From JAGVJT01 sp964471225 (GTDB lineage: Bacteria > Pseudomonadota > Gammaproteobacteria > Legionellales > Legionellaceae): a stretch of DNA of 64,000 nucleotides. The position numbers and the translations under genes are program-made. This document shows positions 18,632 to 27,900 of this stretch, in pieces. The notes under the pieces were generated by a model. It had not been told where the DNA came from. It saw nothing but the letters and a program-made list of their open reading frames with translations, and made no database searches. Each line of letters starts with the position of its first letter. The stretch's first letter is position 1. The stretch lies in contig CAYYEZ010000035.1 in NCBI GenBank assembly GCA_964471225.1, forward strand, positions 40,640 to 104,639, given 5' to 3'.

Positions 18632-19639
18632 ATGTTAGAAAGTGACCGTATCGTCAGTGTGCAATCGACTGTGCATGAAGAGGTCTTTGACCGAGCGATT
18701 CGTCCTTTGCATTTAAAAGACTACATAGGACAAAGCGAAGTTCGATTACAAATGCAGGTCTTTATAGAAGCAGCCCTTAAGCGCAAAGAAGCACTTGATC
18801 ATGTATTGATTTTTGGGCCTCCTGGACTGGGAAAAACAACACTAGCCAATATCATCGCGCATGAGCTTGGTGTGAGCTTGCGCCAAACCTCCGGGCCTGT
18901 TTTAGAAAAAGCGGGAGATATCGCTGCAATCTTGACAAATTTACAAGAGAACGACGTACTTTTTATTGATGAAATTCATCGATTGAGCCCTGTTATTGAA
19001 GAGATTCTTTATCCTGCGATGGAAGATTATAAGTTAGACATCATGATTGGCGAAGGCCCTTCTGCACGCTCCATCAAATTGGATTTACCTCCATTTACCT
19101 TGGTTGGTGCGACGACACGAGCAGGCTCGCTGACTTCGCCGTTACGTGATCGTTTTGGTATTGTTCAGCGTTTAGAATTTTACTCGGTGGACGATTTAAC
19201 ACAAATCGTACTTCGTTCGTCTCGGTTATCGAATGTGGTGATTGATGACACGGGTGCTGCAGAAATCGCAAAACGATCACGCGGGACACCGCGTATTGCA
19301 AACCGCTTGCTGCGTCGTGTGCGAGATTATGCTGAGGTGACTAATGATGGCCATATTACAGAAAAAATGGCATATTTCGCTTTGGATAAATTACAGGTGG
19401 ATCATCATGGCTTTGATGTGATGGATAGAAAATTACTTTTAGCGGTAATTGAGCGCTTTGACGGCGGTCCTGTAGGTGTAGAAAGTATTGCTGCGGCAAT
19501 TGGGGAAGAAAAAGGAACAATTGAAGATGTAATAGAGCCTTATTTAATCCAGCAAGGTTATTTAATGCGCACGGCGCGTGGGCGTATAGCCACATCTCTT
19601 GCTTATCAACATTTTGGTTTAGTGGTAAAAGAAATCTGA
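18632..19639 (+). CDS. ruvB: Holliday junction branch migration ATPase RuvB
   Basis: A 335-residue AAA+ motor. Walker A GPPGLGKTT is at about 62-70, Walker B FIDEIHRL at 111-118, sensor GATTRAG and arginine finger SPLRDRFG follow, and the winged-helix C-terminus reads GTIEDVIEPYLIQQGYL. In most gammaproteobacteria ruvB follows ruvC and ruvA; here the preceding gene is the NfrB-like glycosyltransferase, so ruvA and ruvC must be elsewhere. tolQ follows after 11 bp. Confidence 0.97.
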   Translation: MLESDRIVSVQSTVHEEVFDRAIRPLHLKDYIGQSEVRLQMQVFIEAALKRKEALDHVLIFGPPGLGKTTLANIIAHELGVSLRQTSGPVLEKAGDIAAILTNLQENDVLFIDEIHRLSPVIEEILYPAMEDYKLDIMIGEGPSARSIKLDLPPFTLVGATTRAGSLTSPLRDRFGIVQRLEFYSVDDLTQIVLRSSRLSNVVIDDTGAAEIAKRSRGTPRIANRLLRRVRDYAEVTNDGHITEKMAYFALDKLQVDHHGFDVMDRKLLLAVIERFDGGPVGVESIAAAIGEEKGTIEDVIEPYLIQQGYLMRTARGRIATSLAYQHFGLVVKEI

Positions 19640-19650
19640 GGATATGAATC

Positions 19651-20328
19651 ATGACAGGACATACAAGTGTTTTAGGGTATTTTTTGCATGCAGGACTCGT
19701 CGTTAAGGCGGTGATGCTGCTTTTATTGATTGCGTCGGTGATGAGTTGGACTCTAATTTTTCAAAGAATGTGGTTTTTTAAGCAGAAAAAAGCACAGTTC
19801 GAGGGATTTAATCGACGATTTTGGGGTAGCTCTGATCTCAGTCTTTTATACGCGGATGTTGATCACAAAGTCGAAGAACGAGATGGGCTAGCGGCTATTT
19901 TTCATGCTGGGTTTAAAGAGTTTTTACGTGTTCGTGGTCTAAAAGGATTCGTGTTTGAGCCTATCGAGCGTGTGATGCAAATCAGTCATACCAAAGAAGC
20001 ACAGCGTTTAGAAGAGCATTTACCATGGTTTGCGTCAGTGGGCTCTATTGCGCCTTATGTTGGGTTATTTGGAACTGTTTGGGGTATTATGACGTCGTTT
20101 CAAGCTTTAGGCCAAGCACAACAAGCAACGATTGCGATGGTCGCTCCGGGTATTTCTGAGGCGCTAGTTGCAACGGCCTTGGGGCTTTTTACTGCCATCC
20201 CCTCAGTTATCGCGTACAACCGTTTTAGCACACGCGCGAATCAAATTATCGAAGGTTACGCGCTTTTTCAAGAAGAGTTTATTGCGTTAATTGAGTCACA
20301 AACTGAGCCGCGTAAGGTGGTGTCATGA
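19651..20328 (+). CDS. tolQ: Tol-Pal system inner-membrane protein TolQ
   Basis: A 225-residue MotA/ExbB-type proton-channel subunit with three membrane segments: about 13-35 (LVVKAVMLLLLIASVMSW), then GSIAPYVGLFGTVWGIMTSF and ISEALVATALGLFTAIPSVI in the second half. The GLFGTVWGIM and A-T-A-L-G-L-F-T-A-I-P motifs are family hallmarks. It works with TolR and TolA in outer-membrane constriction at division. The stop overlaps the tolR start by 4 bp. The ybgC gene that often precedes tolQ is absent. Confidence 0.94.
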   Translation: MTGHTSVLGYFLHAGLVVKAVMLLLLIASVMSWTLIFQRMWFFKQKKAQFEGFNRRFWGSSDLSLLYADVDHKVEERDGLAAIFHAGFKEFLRVRGLKGFVFEPIERVMQISHTKEAQRLEEHLPWFASVGSIAPYVGLFGTVWGIMTSFQALGQAQQATIAMVAPGISEALVATALGLFTAIPSVIAYNRFSTRANQIIEGYALFQEEFIALIESQTEPRKVVS

Positions 20329-20780
20329 AATTAGACCGAACACGGCGAAAAAGCCCAATGGCTGAGATTAATGTCGTGCCTTATATTGATGTCATGCTAG
20401 TGCTTTTAGTCATTTTTATGATTACAGCACCGATGTTGACCCAAGGCATTACCGTCGAGCTTCCTCGGGCTCAAAGTGACAGTGTGCAATCTACCGGTCG
20501 TGAGCCTATCATTGTTTCGGTTGATAACCACGGTGCTTACTATCTCAATATAAGTGCTAATCCTGGCGTGCCGATGGAGCCTAATGCGCTGATGGTGCGT
20601 GTTGCAGCGGAGTTGGCTCTGGCGAAAGAAAATAAAGAAAAATTGAATGTCTTAGTTAAAGGTGACCAAGGTGTTTCTTACGGTAAAGTTGTGGCTGCGA
20701 TGGGGCTACTCAAGCAAGCCGGTGCAGAGCAGGTCGGCTTACTAACTGATTCAACTACTACGCAGGATAATACAGCATGA
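20325..20780 (+). CDS. tolR: Tol-Pal system protein TolR
   Basis: A 151-residue ExbD/TolR protein. The single membrane helix near the N-terminus carries the proton-relay aspartate in NVVPYIDVMLVLLVIFMITA (Asp about 23). A periplasmic domain follows, ending in the GKVVAAMGLLKQAGAEQVGL stretch typical of TolR. Four-base ATGA overlaps join it to tolQ and tolA, indicating translational coupling. Confidence 0.94.
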   Translation: MKLDRTRRKSPMAEINVVPYIDVMLVLLVIFMITAPMLTQGITVELPRAQSDSVQSTGREPIIVSVDNHGAYYLNISANPGVPMEPNALMVRVAAELALAKENKEKLNVLVKGDQGVSYGKVVAAMGLLKQAGAEQVGLLTDSTTTQDNTA

Positions 20781-21694
20781 AAGAGCGATCTTACTCATTT
20801 TTTCTAGGTCTTGCTGTGTTGATGCATGTCTCATTGGCTGTTGTTTTACTTTGGGAGCGCACAAACGAGCGTCCAACTTTAACTATGGAGGCGAAAAATG
20901 CAGGGCCCAAGGTTATACAGCCACAGCAGGCCGAAGAACGTGTCATTAAAGCCGTTGCTGTGGATGAGCAAGAAGTCATGGCAACCATGAATCAGCTTAA
21001 AAAAGAGCGTGAGCAAAAAGCATTAAATGAAGCGAATCGTCAAAAAGCATTAGCCATGCAAGCAGAGGCAGCACGGCAAAAACGAATTCAAGAGCAACAA
21101 AAAATAGAGCGTCTGAAAAAAGAAGCTGATGCACTTGCTTTAGCACAAAAGAAAAAATTGGAAGAAGAGAAAAAACGCATGGAGGAGCTTGCAAAGCAGC
21201 AAGCACTTCGTGAAAAAGAGCTAAAAGTACTAGAGCAAAAGCAAGAGGAAGTCAAAAAACAAAAACTTCTTGAAGAGCAAAATTTGGCAGCTGTACGTGC
21301 CCAGCATGAAGCCGAAGCGAAAGCGCGTGAGCTAGCGGAAAAGAAAAAACAAGAGGAAGCGGCAAGAGCTGCTGAAGATGCTGCGAAAAAAGTAAAAATT
21401 GCAGGTGTGGTCGATAGATATAAAGCTTTAATTATTAGTGCTATCAGCCAACAATGGATTTTGCCTGACCAAGTCGATAATCGTTTATCGAGTCAGTTTA
21501 GAATTAGACTTGCACCGAATGGTACAGTGCTTGATGTAACGTTGACGCGTAGCAGTGGTAATCCTATCCTAGATCGCTCGGCGCAATCTGCAATTTATAA
21601 AGCTTCACCGCTGCCTGTGCCAAGTGATCCTGAAATGTTTAATGTGTTTAGAGAAATTAGTTTGACTGTTAGACCGGAAAACGCTCAAGGCTAA
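20777..21694 (+). CDS. tolA: Tol-Pal system protein TolA
   Basis: A 305-residue TolA: one N-terminal membrane helix (about 8-26), a long charged helical domain II (about 70-205) built of Lys/Glu/Ala/Gln repeats such as KLEEEKKRMEELAKQQ, and a C-terminal domain III with ISQQWILP, FRIRLAPNGTVLDVTL and SSGNPILDRSAQSAI (TonB/TolA C-terminal fold). The protein spans the periplasm to contact TolB and Pal. The coiled coil is shorter than in E. coli (421 residues in total there). Confidence 0.92.
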   Translation: MKERSYSFFLGLAVLMHVSLAVVLLWERTNERPTLTMEAKNAGPKVIQPQQAEERVIKAVAVDEQEVMATMNQLKKEREQKALNEANRQKALAMQAEAARQKRIQEQQKIERLKKEADALALAQKKKLEEEKKRMEELAKQQALREKELKVLEQKQEEVKKQKLLEEQNLAAVRAQHEAEAKARELAEKKKQEEAARAAEDAAKKVKIAGVVDRYKALIISAISQQWILPDQVDNRLSSQFRIRLAPNGTVLDVTLTRSSGNPILDRSAQSAIYKASPLPVPSDPEMFNVFREISLTVRPENAQG

Positions 21695-21701
21695 TAAAAA
21701 A

Positions 21702-22973
21702 ATGAGGTATAACGCTGTGATAAGACAAATTATTTTAAGTGTGGGGTTATTGTTTTCAGGATATACATTTGCGATAGATCTTGAATTAACCCAAGGTGTT
21801 AATTCTCAACTGCCTATTGGTATCGAGCGTTTTGGCTCCGATACAGAAGCTCAGTCGTTTACTGATGTGATTCAAAGTGACTTAAGCTTGTCGGGTCAAT
21901 TTAAATTTGTGAACTCTGAGTCACTACACGCTCCTGTCGATGTTTGGCAACGTTTAGGTGCTGATACTGTTGTTTACGGGCATATAGAGCGTCTTGGCGG
22001 TAATAAATACAATGTTCATGTTGAACTTGTTGATGTGGCAATGCGTGGTAGGCCTTTGTTAGCAAAGGATTATCAGATAGATGAACGCTCAATGAGAAGA
22101 CTTGCGCATCATGTCAGTGATGAGATTTACCAAAAGTTGACTGGTGTACGGGGTGTATTTTCTACGCGTATCGCTTATGTGCTTGTGCAACGTGCTCCTT
22201 ACAAAACACGTTACTCTCTTGAAGTTGCAGACATGGATGGTAGTAATCCTCGCAGTCTTCTGGTTTCTAGTGATCCTATTATGTCACCCGCTTGGTCTCC
22301 GGATGGTCGACAGATTGCTTATGTTTCATTTGAAAAAAAACGAGCTCAAATTTTCACAGTATCTGTAGAGACAGGCCAGCGACGATTAGTCACAGATTTT
22401 CCTGGAATTAATGGTGCACCTGCATGGTCCCCAAATGGTCGTGAGCTTGCTGTGGTTTTATCTAAAGGCGGGAATCCTAAGATTTATACAATTGATGTAT
22501 CTAACGGTAATATGAAGCAAATTACTTTTGGTGATGCAATTGATACTGAGCCACGTTATACGCCAGATGGACATTCGTTATTGTTTACTTCGGGTCGAGG
22601 TGGCTCACCTCAGATTTACAAGTTGGATTTGACTTCTGGTAGTATTGTCCGCTTAACTTTTGATGGAAATTATAATGCCAAGGCGAGTATGAGCCCGAAC
22701 CAACAGCATATGGTCATGCTGCATCGCGGGGAAGATAGAGCTTTTAATATTGGTTTGTTACAAGTGGGTCGAAATGAGATTGTGCCTCTTACGGATTCTC
22801 CTGCAGACGAGTCACCCACACTTGCACCCAATGGTCGCTTGGTCATGTATGCAACACATTACCAAGACAAAGGTGTTTTGGGTCTTGTGTCTATTGATGG
22901 CCATGCTCGCTTCAAAATGCCTGCAAGAGACGGTGATATCCAGGAACCTGCGTGGTCGCCTTATCTTGGTTAG
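21702..22973 (+). CDS. tolB: Tol-Pal system beta-propeller protein TolB
   Basis: A 423-residue periplasmic protein with a signal peptide (about 1-25, ending SGYTFA). The N-terminal alpha/beta domain includes DVWQRLGADTVVYGHIE. The six-bladed propeller is visible as repeated units SPAWSPDGRQIAYVSFE, GAPAWSPNGRELAVVLS, TEPRYTPDGHSLLFTS, AKASMSPNQQHMVML and ESPTLAPNGRLVMYA. The gene normally precedes pal; here an S1/P1 nuclease follows immediately. Confidence 0.95.
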   Translation: MRYNAVIRQIILSVGLLFSGYTFAIDLELTQGVNSQLPIGIERFGSDTEAQSFTDVIQSDLSLSGQFKFVNSESLHAPVDVWQRLGADTVVYGHIERLGGNKYNVHVELVDVAMRGRPLLAKDYQIDERSMRRLAHHVSDEIYQKLTGVRGVFSTRIAYVLVQRAPYKTRYSLEVADMDGSNPRSLLVSSDPIMSPAWSPDGRQIAYVSFEKKRAQIFTVSVETGQRRLVTDFPGINGAPAWSPNGRELAVVLSKGGNPKIYTIDVSNGNMKQITFGDAIDTEPRYTPDGHSLLFTSGRGGSPQIYKLDLTSGSIVRLTFDGNYNAKASMSPNQQHMVMLHRGEDRAFNIGLLQVGRNEIVPLTDSPADESPTLAPNGRLVMYATHYQDKGVLGLVSIDGHARFKMPARDGDIQEPAWSPYLG

Positions 22974-23823
22974 TTGGAAACTTGGTATTGTCGGTCTGTT
23001 TTGTTGCCCTGTCGCTTTTGGATGGAATGCCACGGGGCATCGAGTGATTGCCCAGCTTGCTTATGAAAATTTGACGCCACACGCCAAACAGCGATTTAAT
23101 GCATACAATCGGTTGTTAAATCGTAAACACCATAGTTACAACTTTATAGAAGCTTCCGTTTGGTTAGATAAAGTACGTTACTCGAGTAATTTACCCGGCG
23201 AGATGCATTATATTGATCTTCCTTTTACCAGAGAAAAAGGATGTGCTTTACCTCCGGTTCAGCCTACTAATGCCGTTTCTGCGTTGACTGAAGCAGAATC
23301 GACCCTGAAAAGTGAATGGAGTACTGCGCGCGAGCGAGGTATCGCTTTGCGTGTATTTGTACACGTACTCGGAGATCTCCACCAACCACTCCATACGGCA
23401 ACTTACGTCTCATCCTCTTATCCAAAAGGAGATAAAGGCGGAAATTTAATCAAGCTTCCACCTAATCCTGTCGCAGACAACTTACATACTTATTGGGATA
23501 AAGGGGCAGGTGTTTTACAGTCAATGAGCGCAAAAGAAATTAGACAGTATGCCGCACTTTTACAATCTCGTTGGCCTTGCTCTGGTGAAAAAAAGATTAA
23601 CGACTTTGATGCATGGGCTCAAGCTTCTCATCAACTTGCTGAGAAAGAGGTGTATGCGTGTCTCAAAAATGACGAGCACGTCGAGCTGGATGCAGCCTAT
23701 CAACGACGAGCAATGATAATCTCAGAGTCGCAGTTAGCTTTAGCTGGCTGTCGATTAGCGACTCTTTTAAACCAGATTGATGCAGCAACTAAGCCCAAGC
23801 CTGCCAGAACATCAAAAATATAA
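22966..23823 (+). CDS. Secreted S1/P1-family nuclease
   Basis: About 285 residues. The proposed TTG start at 22966 overlaps the tolB end by 8 bp and gives a short signal peptide ending at the A-F-G/W junction. The mature protein would then begin W-N-A-T-G-H. All nine zinc ligands of P1 nuclease can be placed by mature numbering: W1, H6, D49, H62, H114, D118, H124, H155, D159 (segments HVLGDLHQPLH and NLHTYWD are clear). Family knowledge: single-strand-specific nuclease/3'-nucleotidase acting outside the cytoplasm. The frame is open further upstream to 22750, but that part lies over tolB codons. No clear Shine-Dalgarno supports the TTG, so the start is uncertain. The 3' end overlaps the PAP2 gene on the other strand. 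Confidence 0.85.
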   Translation: MVSWKLGIVGLFCCPVAFGWNATGHRVIAQLAYENLTPHAKQRFNAYNRLLNRKHHSYNFIEASVWLDKVRYSSNLPGEMHYIDLPFTREKGCALPPVQPTNAVSALTEAESTLKSEWSTARERGIALRVFVHVLGDLHQPLHTATYVSSSYPKGDKGGNLIKLPPNPVADNLHTYWDKGAGVLQSMSAKEIRQYAALLQSRWPCSGEKKINDFDAWAQASHQLAEKEVYACLKNDEHVELDAAYQRRAMIISESQLALAGCRLATLLNQIDAATKPKPARTSKI

Positions 23824-24746
23824 TGCCAGCCTAATAAAACGCAAGAGAGTATGAGAAGCGTATTATTGATTAATAATGGAATAAAGAGAAATCGAAACTG
23901 TTTGACGAGCGATAGACACAATATCGCCCAAATGGTATGAAAAGAGGGGAATGCAATTAATCCACCTTCTATCGTGGTGGGTTGCAGATGCTGATGAATT
24001 TGATTGAACTTCAACCCTGTTGCGTATTGCGCGTCGCTAAAATAAGGAAGCTTGAGTATGCTTGCAGGAGCAATCGTTGGCCAAAAATAATAGCAGATAA
24101 ATCCAAAAATAAGAGTAAAAAATAGATGAAAATAGTAGGTTCGCAGCGTGTTATATCTTTTTAAAATTATCATAATGACCGGAAGAAGTGCCATTTGATA
24201 ATCCAGTGAAGCATAACTGAACTCGAGCAATTTTTTAAAAAAAGGATATTCATTGGTAAATCTAAGTATTTGCTCTGTTGACCAAGGAAATCCATTTTGC
24301 CAGTGCAAAATAATTGCATCAATGGGTAAAAAAGGGGTGTATTGTACTGCGTTGGTTGCAAAAGCAATGATTGCCATGACTACAAAGAAAAAAATGAGCT
24401 CTTGAGAGAGGCGATAGCCGTAACTAGAAGGGTTGCAGACAAGCTTAATCCCCATGTGAAAAATGCACAAGCTTATAAAAGAGAGTGTGGTTGATGGCGG
24501 AAAGTAATTGTTGCCTGGATACTGGTATAACCAAAAATTAAGTCCATAGGCAACAAAAGACAAGACGATGATAATTAAGCCCAAATAAACTAGCGGGGAA
24601 TTTTCAAGCGTCGCGAGTGTTTTGATTTTGTTGATTTTTAATCGCCAAGTAAATTTCTTCTCGATGGACTTGGATGGCGCGGGGTGCTTTGATACCAAAT
24701 TTGATATTCCCATGTTCTGGTGTTTTGAAAGCAATAACTTGGACAA
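23700..24746 (-). CDS. PAP2-superfamily membrane phosphatase/transferase
   Basis: Up to 348 residues with at least six hydrophobic helices. The late region has phosphatase motifs FPSFHTIWAI (Ser-Phe-His) and LGWHYIFDVLAG (His...Asp), the arrangement of the PAP2_3 / inositol-phosphorylceramide-synthase-like subgroup. The basic K-x6-R motif is not clearly seen. The open frame runs back to TTG 24746 (AAGG 5 nt upstream) with the first ATG at 24713, but both lie inside the csrA paralog; no start codon with a ribosome site was found between the csrA stop and the first helix. Translation may initiate within csrA. The 3' end overlaps the convergent nuclease gene by 124 bp. Confidence 0.75.
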   Translation of the reverse strand: MSKLLLSKHQNMGISNLVSKHPAPSKSIEKKFTWRLKINKIKTLATLENSPLVYLGLIIIVLSFVAYGLNFWLYQYPGNNYFPPSTTLSFISLCIFHMGIKLVCNPSSYGYRLSQELIFFFVVMAIIAFATNAVQYTPFLPIDAIILHWQNGFPWSTEQILRFTNEYPFFKKLLEFSYASLDYQMALLPVIMIILKRYNTLRTYYFHLFFTLIFGFICYYFWPTIAPASILKLPYFSDAQYATGLKFNQIHQHLQPTTIEGGLIAFPSFHTIWAILCLSLVKQFRFLFIPLLINNTLLILSCVLLGWHYIFDVLAGLGLVAASIWFKRVANRQPAKANCDSEIIIARR

Positions 24747-24804
24747 TTTCGCCTTGAATATTAAATATCAGGGGTTCTTCAAAAGATAGTGTAACGATAT
24801 TCAT
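24604..24804 (-). CDS. csrA: CsrA-family RNA-binding protein, divergent paralog
   Basis: A 66-residue protein. The second half, GNIKFGIKAPRAIQVHREEI, matches the CsrA core, including the V-x-R-E-E-I strand with the RNA-binding arginine (E. coli R44). The first strand reads MNIVTLSFEEPLIF where E. coli has MLILTRRVGETLMI, so the two arginines that contact RNA (R6, R7) are replaced by Leu and Ser. TAAGG lies 6 nt before the ATG. Legionella and Coxiella carry several CsrA paralogs; this may be one with altered or lost RNA binding, or one that binds a protein partner. It overlaps the PAP2 gene by up to 143 bp in another frame. Confidence 0.8.
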   Translation of the reverse strand: MNIVTLSFEEPLIFNIQGEIVQVIAFKTPEHGNIKFGIKAPRAIQVHREEIYLAIKNQQNQNTRDA

Positions 24805-24870
24805 CTAAAACCTTATTATTTTTTAATAAGTTATATCGTATATGTCGATGAAAATCAATGATTTATTTGA

Positions 24871-24900
24871 AACGACTCACCTCTTAAGAGATGAGTCGTT
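24871..24900 (-). terminator. Terminator hairpin for the 1018-residue gene
   Basis: A 30-bp near-perfect palindrome (14 of 15 pairs; arms AACGACTCA and TGAGTCGTT around CTCTTAAGAG), 20 bp past the stop. On the minus strand a short TTTCAAAT run follows. Confidence 0.7.
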
Positions 24901-24919
24901 ATTCGAAGTTTGCTTAATC

Positions 24920-27900
24920 TCAGATATTGTGTCGAGGTATTTCTTGCGTGGTTTCAGGTGATCCTGCTTTAGAGGCGGCACTTGTAAAAAAATTAAAGTT
25001 TCGTACATAGTTGATACCACCAGTCACATCTAGTTGAGGTGCGGCGTAACTTGCAAGTACAAGTAGTGTGTTGGTTGGATCTTGATACAGTGCGTACGCA
25101 CTACCTAATGTTGCCGCAGCGGCCCCCGCGTAGCGTGCATAAACGTAATAGCCATTCAGATCCTGTGCGCTAAGCCCCCAAAAACCGCCGGCCTGTGGTG
25201 CTGCTGGCAGTTCTCGAACTTGTTGATGATGATCGTCAGGAGCATCTTCTATTGGGTCTAGAATAGCCTCTCTCACGGGTTCTGGATTGTAATAGCCATA
25301 AACAGCTGGAGGCGGTGGTGGGGGAATCATCATTGGTTCATTGTTTGGTTGAGCTACACCTCGTCCTCTACTCATGAGTAATCTTATATTTTGTTGAACG
25401 TAATTTGAGATATTCGCTGGGACACGGGCTGTATACCCCGTAATATCTCCTGCATTCGCATATCCTATTGCAAGGGCTGCACCAGCCATCCCCATGCCAA
25501 TTAGTCCGGCTCTATCGGCAAAAAGACTATAAACAACCGGTAGAACACAAGCCCCAGCATAAGTTACCGAAAATCCAAGTACAGGAGCAGCGTAATTTCT
25601 CATTTGCTGATAGGCAGCTGATAGTTGAGACTGTTGATGAGCAGGAGCTCCTCCGGGTAATACATCTCGAGCTAATCTATGGGTATCTTGAACAGCAGCA
25701 GTATACCTTAAGGTATTTCCTGTATTTGTGTATCCTGCTGCAAGGGCTGCGCCAGCCAGTCCTATGCCAATTAGCGCCGTTCTGTCGTAAAAAAAGCTAT
25801 AAACAACCGGTAAGGTATAAGTGCCAGCATAAGTTGCCGAAAATCCAAGTACAGCAGGAGCAACGTAATTTCTGACCTGCTGATGAGCAGGAGATACTTG
25901 AGAGGTTGAGGGAGCAACAGAAGGGGCTTTTTTTGCTCGTACAATAGGAGCTGGCCCAATGCCTTCGTCAGCTTCAGCTAATAAACCACCTGATTCAGCT
26001 AACACATAAGGATCGATAACCGGCGGTTGTTGTCGAGGGCTTGGAGTACTTGATGCGGGAAGAATTGCTCCGATGATGCCTTGAAATACGCCGAAAGGTG
26101 TACTGGCTTCAACTCGTCTATCTGGTGTGGGTCGAGGAGGAGGAGCACTTTTTGCCATAGCTGGTGGTCTTATAGAGGCTAAAATCTCGTCTTTAATTTG
26201 AATTGGATTTGCGCTTTCTGCGAGCAATAATTTTAGATGAGGCGTGTTTAGCTCACCTTGCTCATCTAACGCTGAAATCGCAACCTCTAATCTTGTAAGG
26301 TATTCTGAAAGCGATTCTGAGCCTAAGCTACGTCTGGCTTTAAGTGCGTCCAAGAGTAATGGATAGGCTTGTCCCTTAAACGCCGCATCCTCTGATTGAC
26401 TCATGAGCGTTAAGATGGCTAACACTCTGTCAATTAATGGAATTGTTGTGCCTAGAGTTGCCATAAAAAAATCATATAGAGTTTGTTCAATTCGATAATC
26501 AGGATGTAGCGTTGCGAGTGCCTTTTCTAATTTGAGTAATTGAGTATTTAAAGTGGATAATTGATTACTTTTATTAGCCTGAAATTTGATAAATATTTCG
26601 AAGTTGTCTTGCCTGTGTGGATTATTTTTTGAAATAAGATTGTGTCGAGACAAGAGCTCGAAGGTAATTAAGGCGTCACCTTTTTGGAGAATTTTCTGAA
26701 TCGCATCAAGGTTATTTCTATTTAGCGCTGTATCTGCTGCTCCGAAAAGACCAATACTATCTTGACGTAGATAAGTATAGAGCGCTAAAAAGTTATCGTG
26801 AGTCTTAAAGCTCTCAACAAGTGTTTTTAATCTCTCGTTACCATCATTTTCTGGATAGTTTTTAAAATAGAGTGTCAGTGCATCACAGAGATAAAGAATA
26901 TCATTTTTTTCCACGCGCGCATCACCAAATATTCGAATCAAATCTAGCGCTATTTGTGCATTTAGATTTCTCTTAAAATCGCCATGATGATTCAATGACG
27001 AAATCAGGTTGGCCATGTCATAATCTAGCGTTTCGGAAAATTTTATCTGTACCTCCTCTGGAGATTTGTTTGCTTCTCTTGCTTTTTTTGCAATATCAGC
27101 GAGTGTTTTTATATTCCTTTTGACACGCAAATCGCCTTTGAGAATCGTACTTTTTTGGATTTGAGTATAAAATGTTTTGATTTCTTCCGATTTTCTGAAA
27201 TTTTTGAGCATGGATGGATAGAAGATGTTCAGTAATAGCTTGTAATACCAAGGCAAACCAAATACAGCTAGTGTTAATCGAATTTTTTGATTCGGCTCTG
27301 TTGCGTCTTTATTTTCTAAGAGCGTGCGCAATTCACCGGGGATGATAAATTTTATAAAAAAACGCTTATTAAAGTAAGATCGAATTTGATCAATCCGAGT
27401 ATTCACCTCTTCTGTTGAGCCGTATTCGTCTTCTAACTCATTTAAGTTATTTTCAATTCCTTTTCCGACTTCTGTTGCAGGTATGCCTTCAGGATCAAAA
27501 AGCCAGCGTGTGGACTCTGCATTTCTCGATGTAAAATATCCTCCTAACTTCGATGGGAAAAAAAACTTATGATAGAAAAGCGTTCCTTTGTGTAAAGCTG
27601 AGGCAATTTCGAGTGCGGAAGGATTTTTACCCTCTACCATGAGCTCTTTAAACGATCTGGGGAAAAAAAATTTCCGGAACGAATTTAAGCTTTGATAGAA
27701 AACAGTAATATTTTTAACCCTGACTTCGATATTTTCATAGGGTTCTACTGAAAGCTTAAAGAGAGCAAGCTCAGGAAAAAATTGTCGATGTATAAACCAA
27801 GTCCCGCGCGTGATTGCATCTGCAATCTTGTCATCGCTCTCATTTTGATCAATTGCTTTTTTAATCACGCTGGGAAAAAAAAATCTACGTGTTGGCCCTA

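Noticed and set aside
25468..25875. A plus-strand frame with internal repeats opposite the 1018-residue gene
   Set aside because: It mirrors the tandem duplication in the real gene on the other strand and has no ribosome site of its own.
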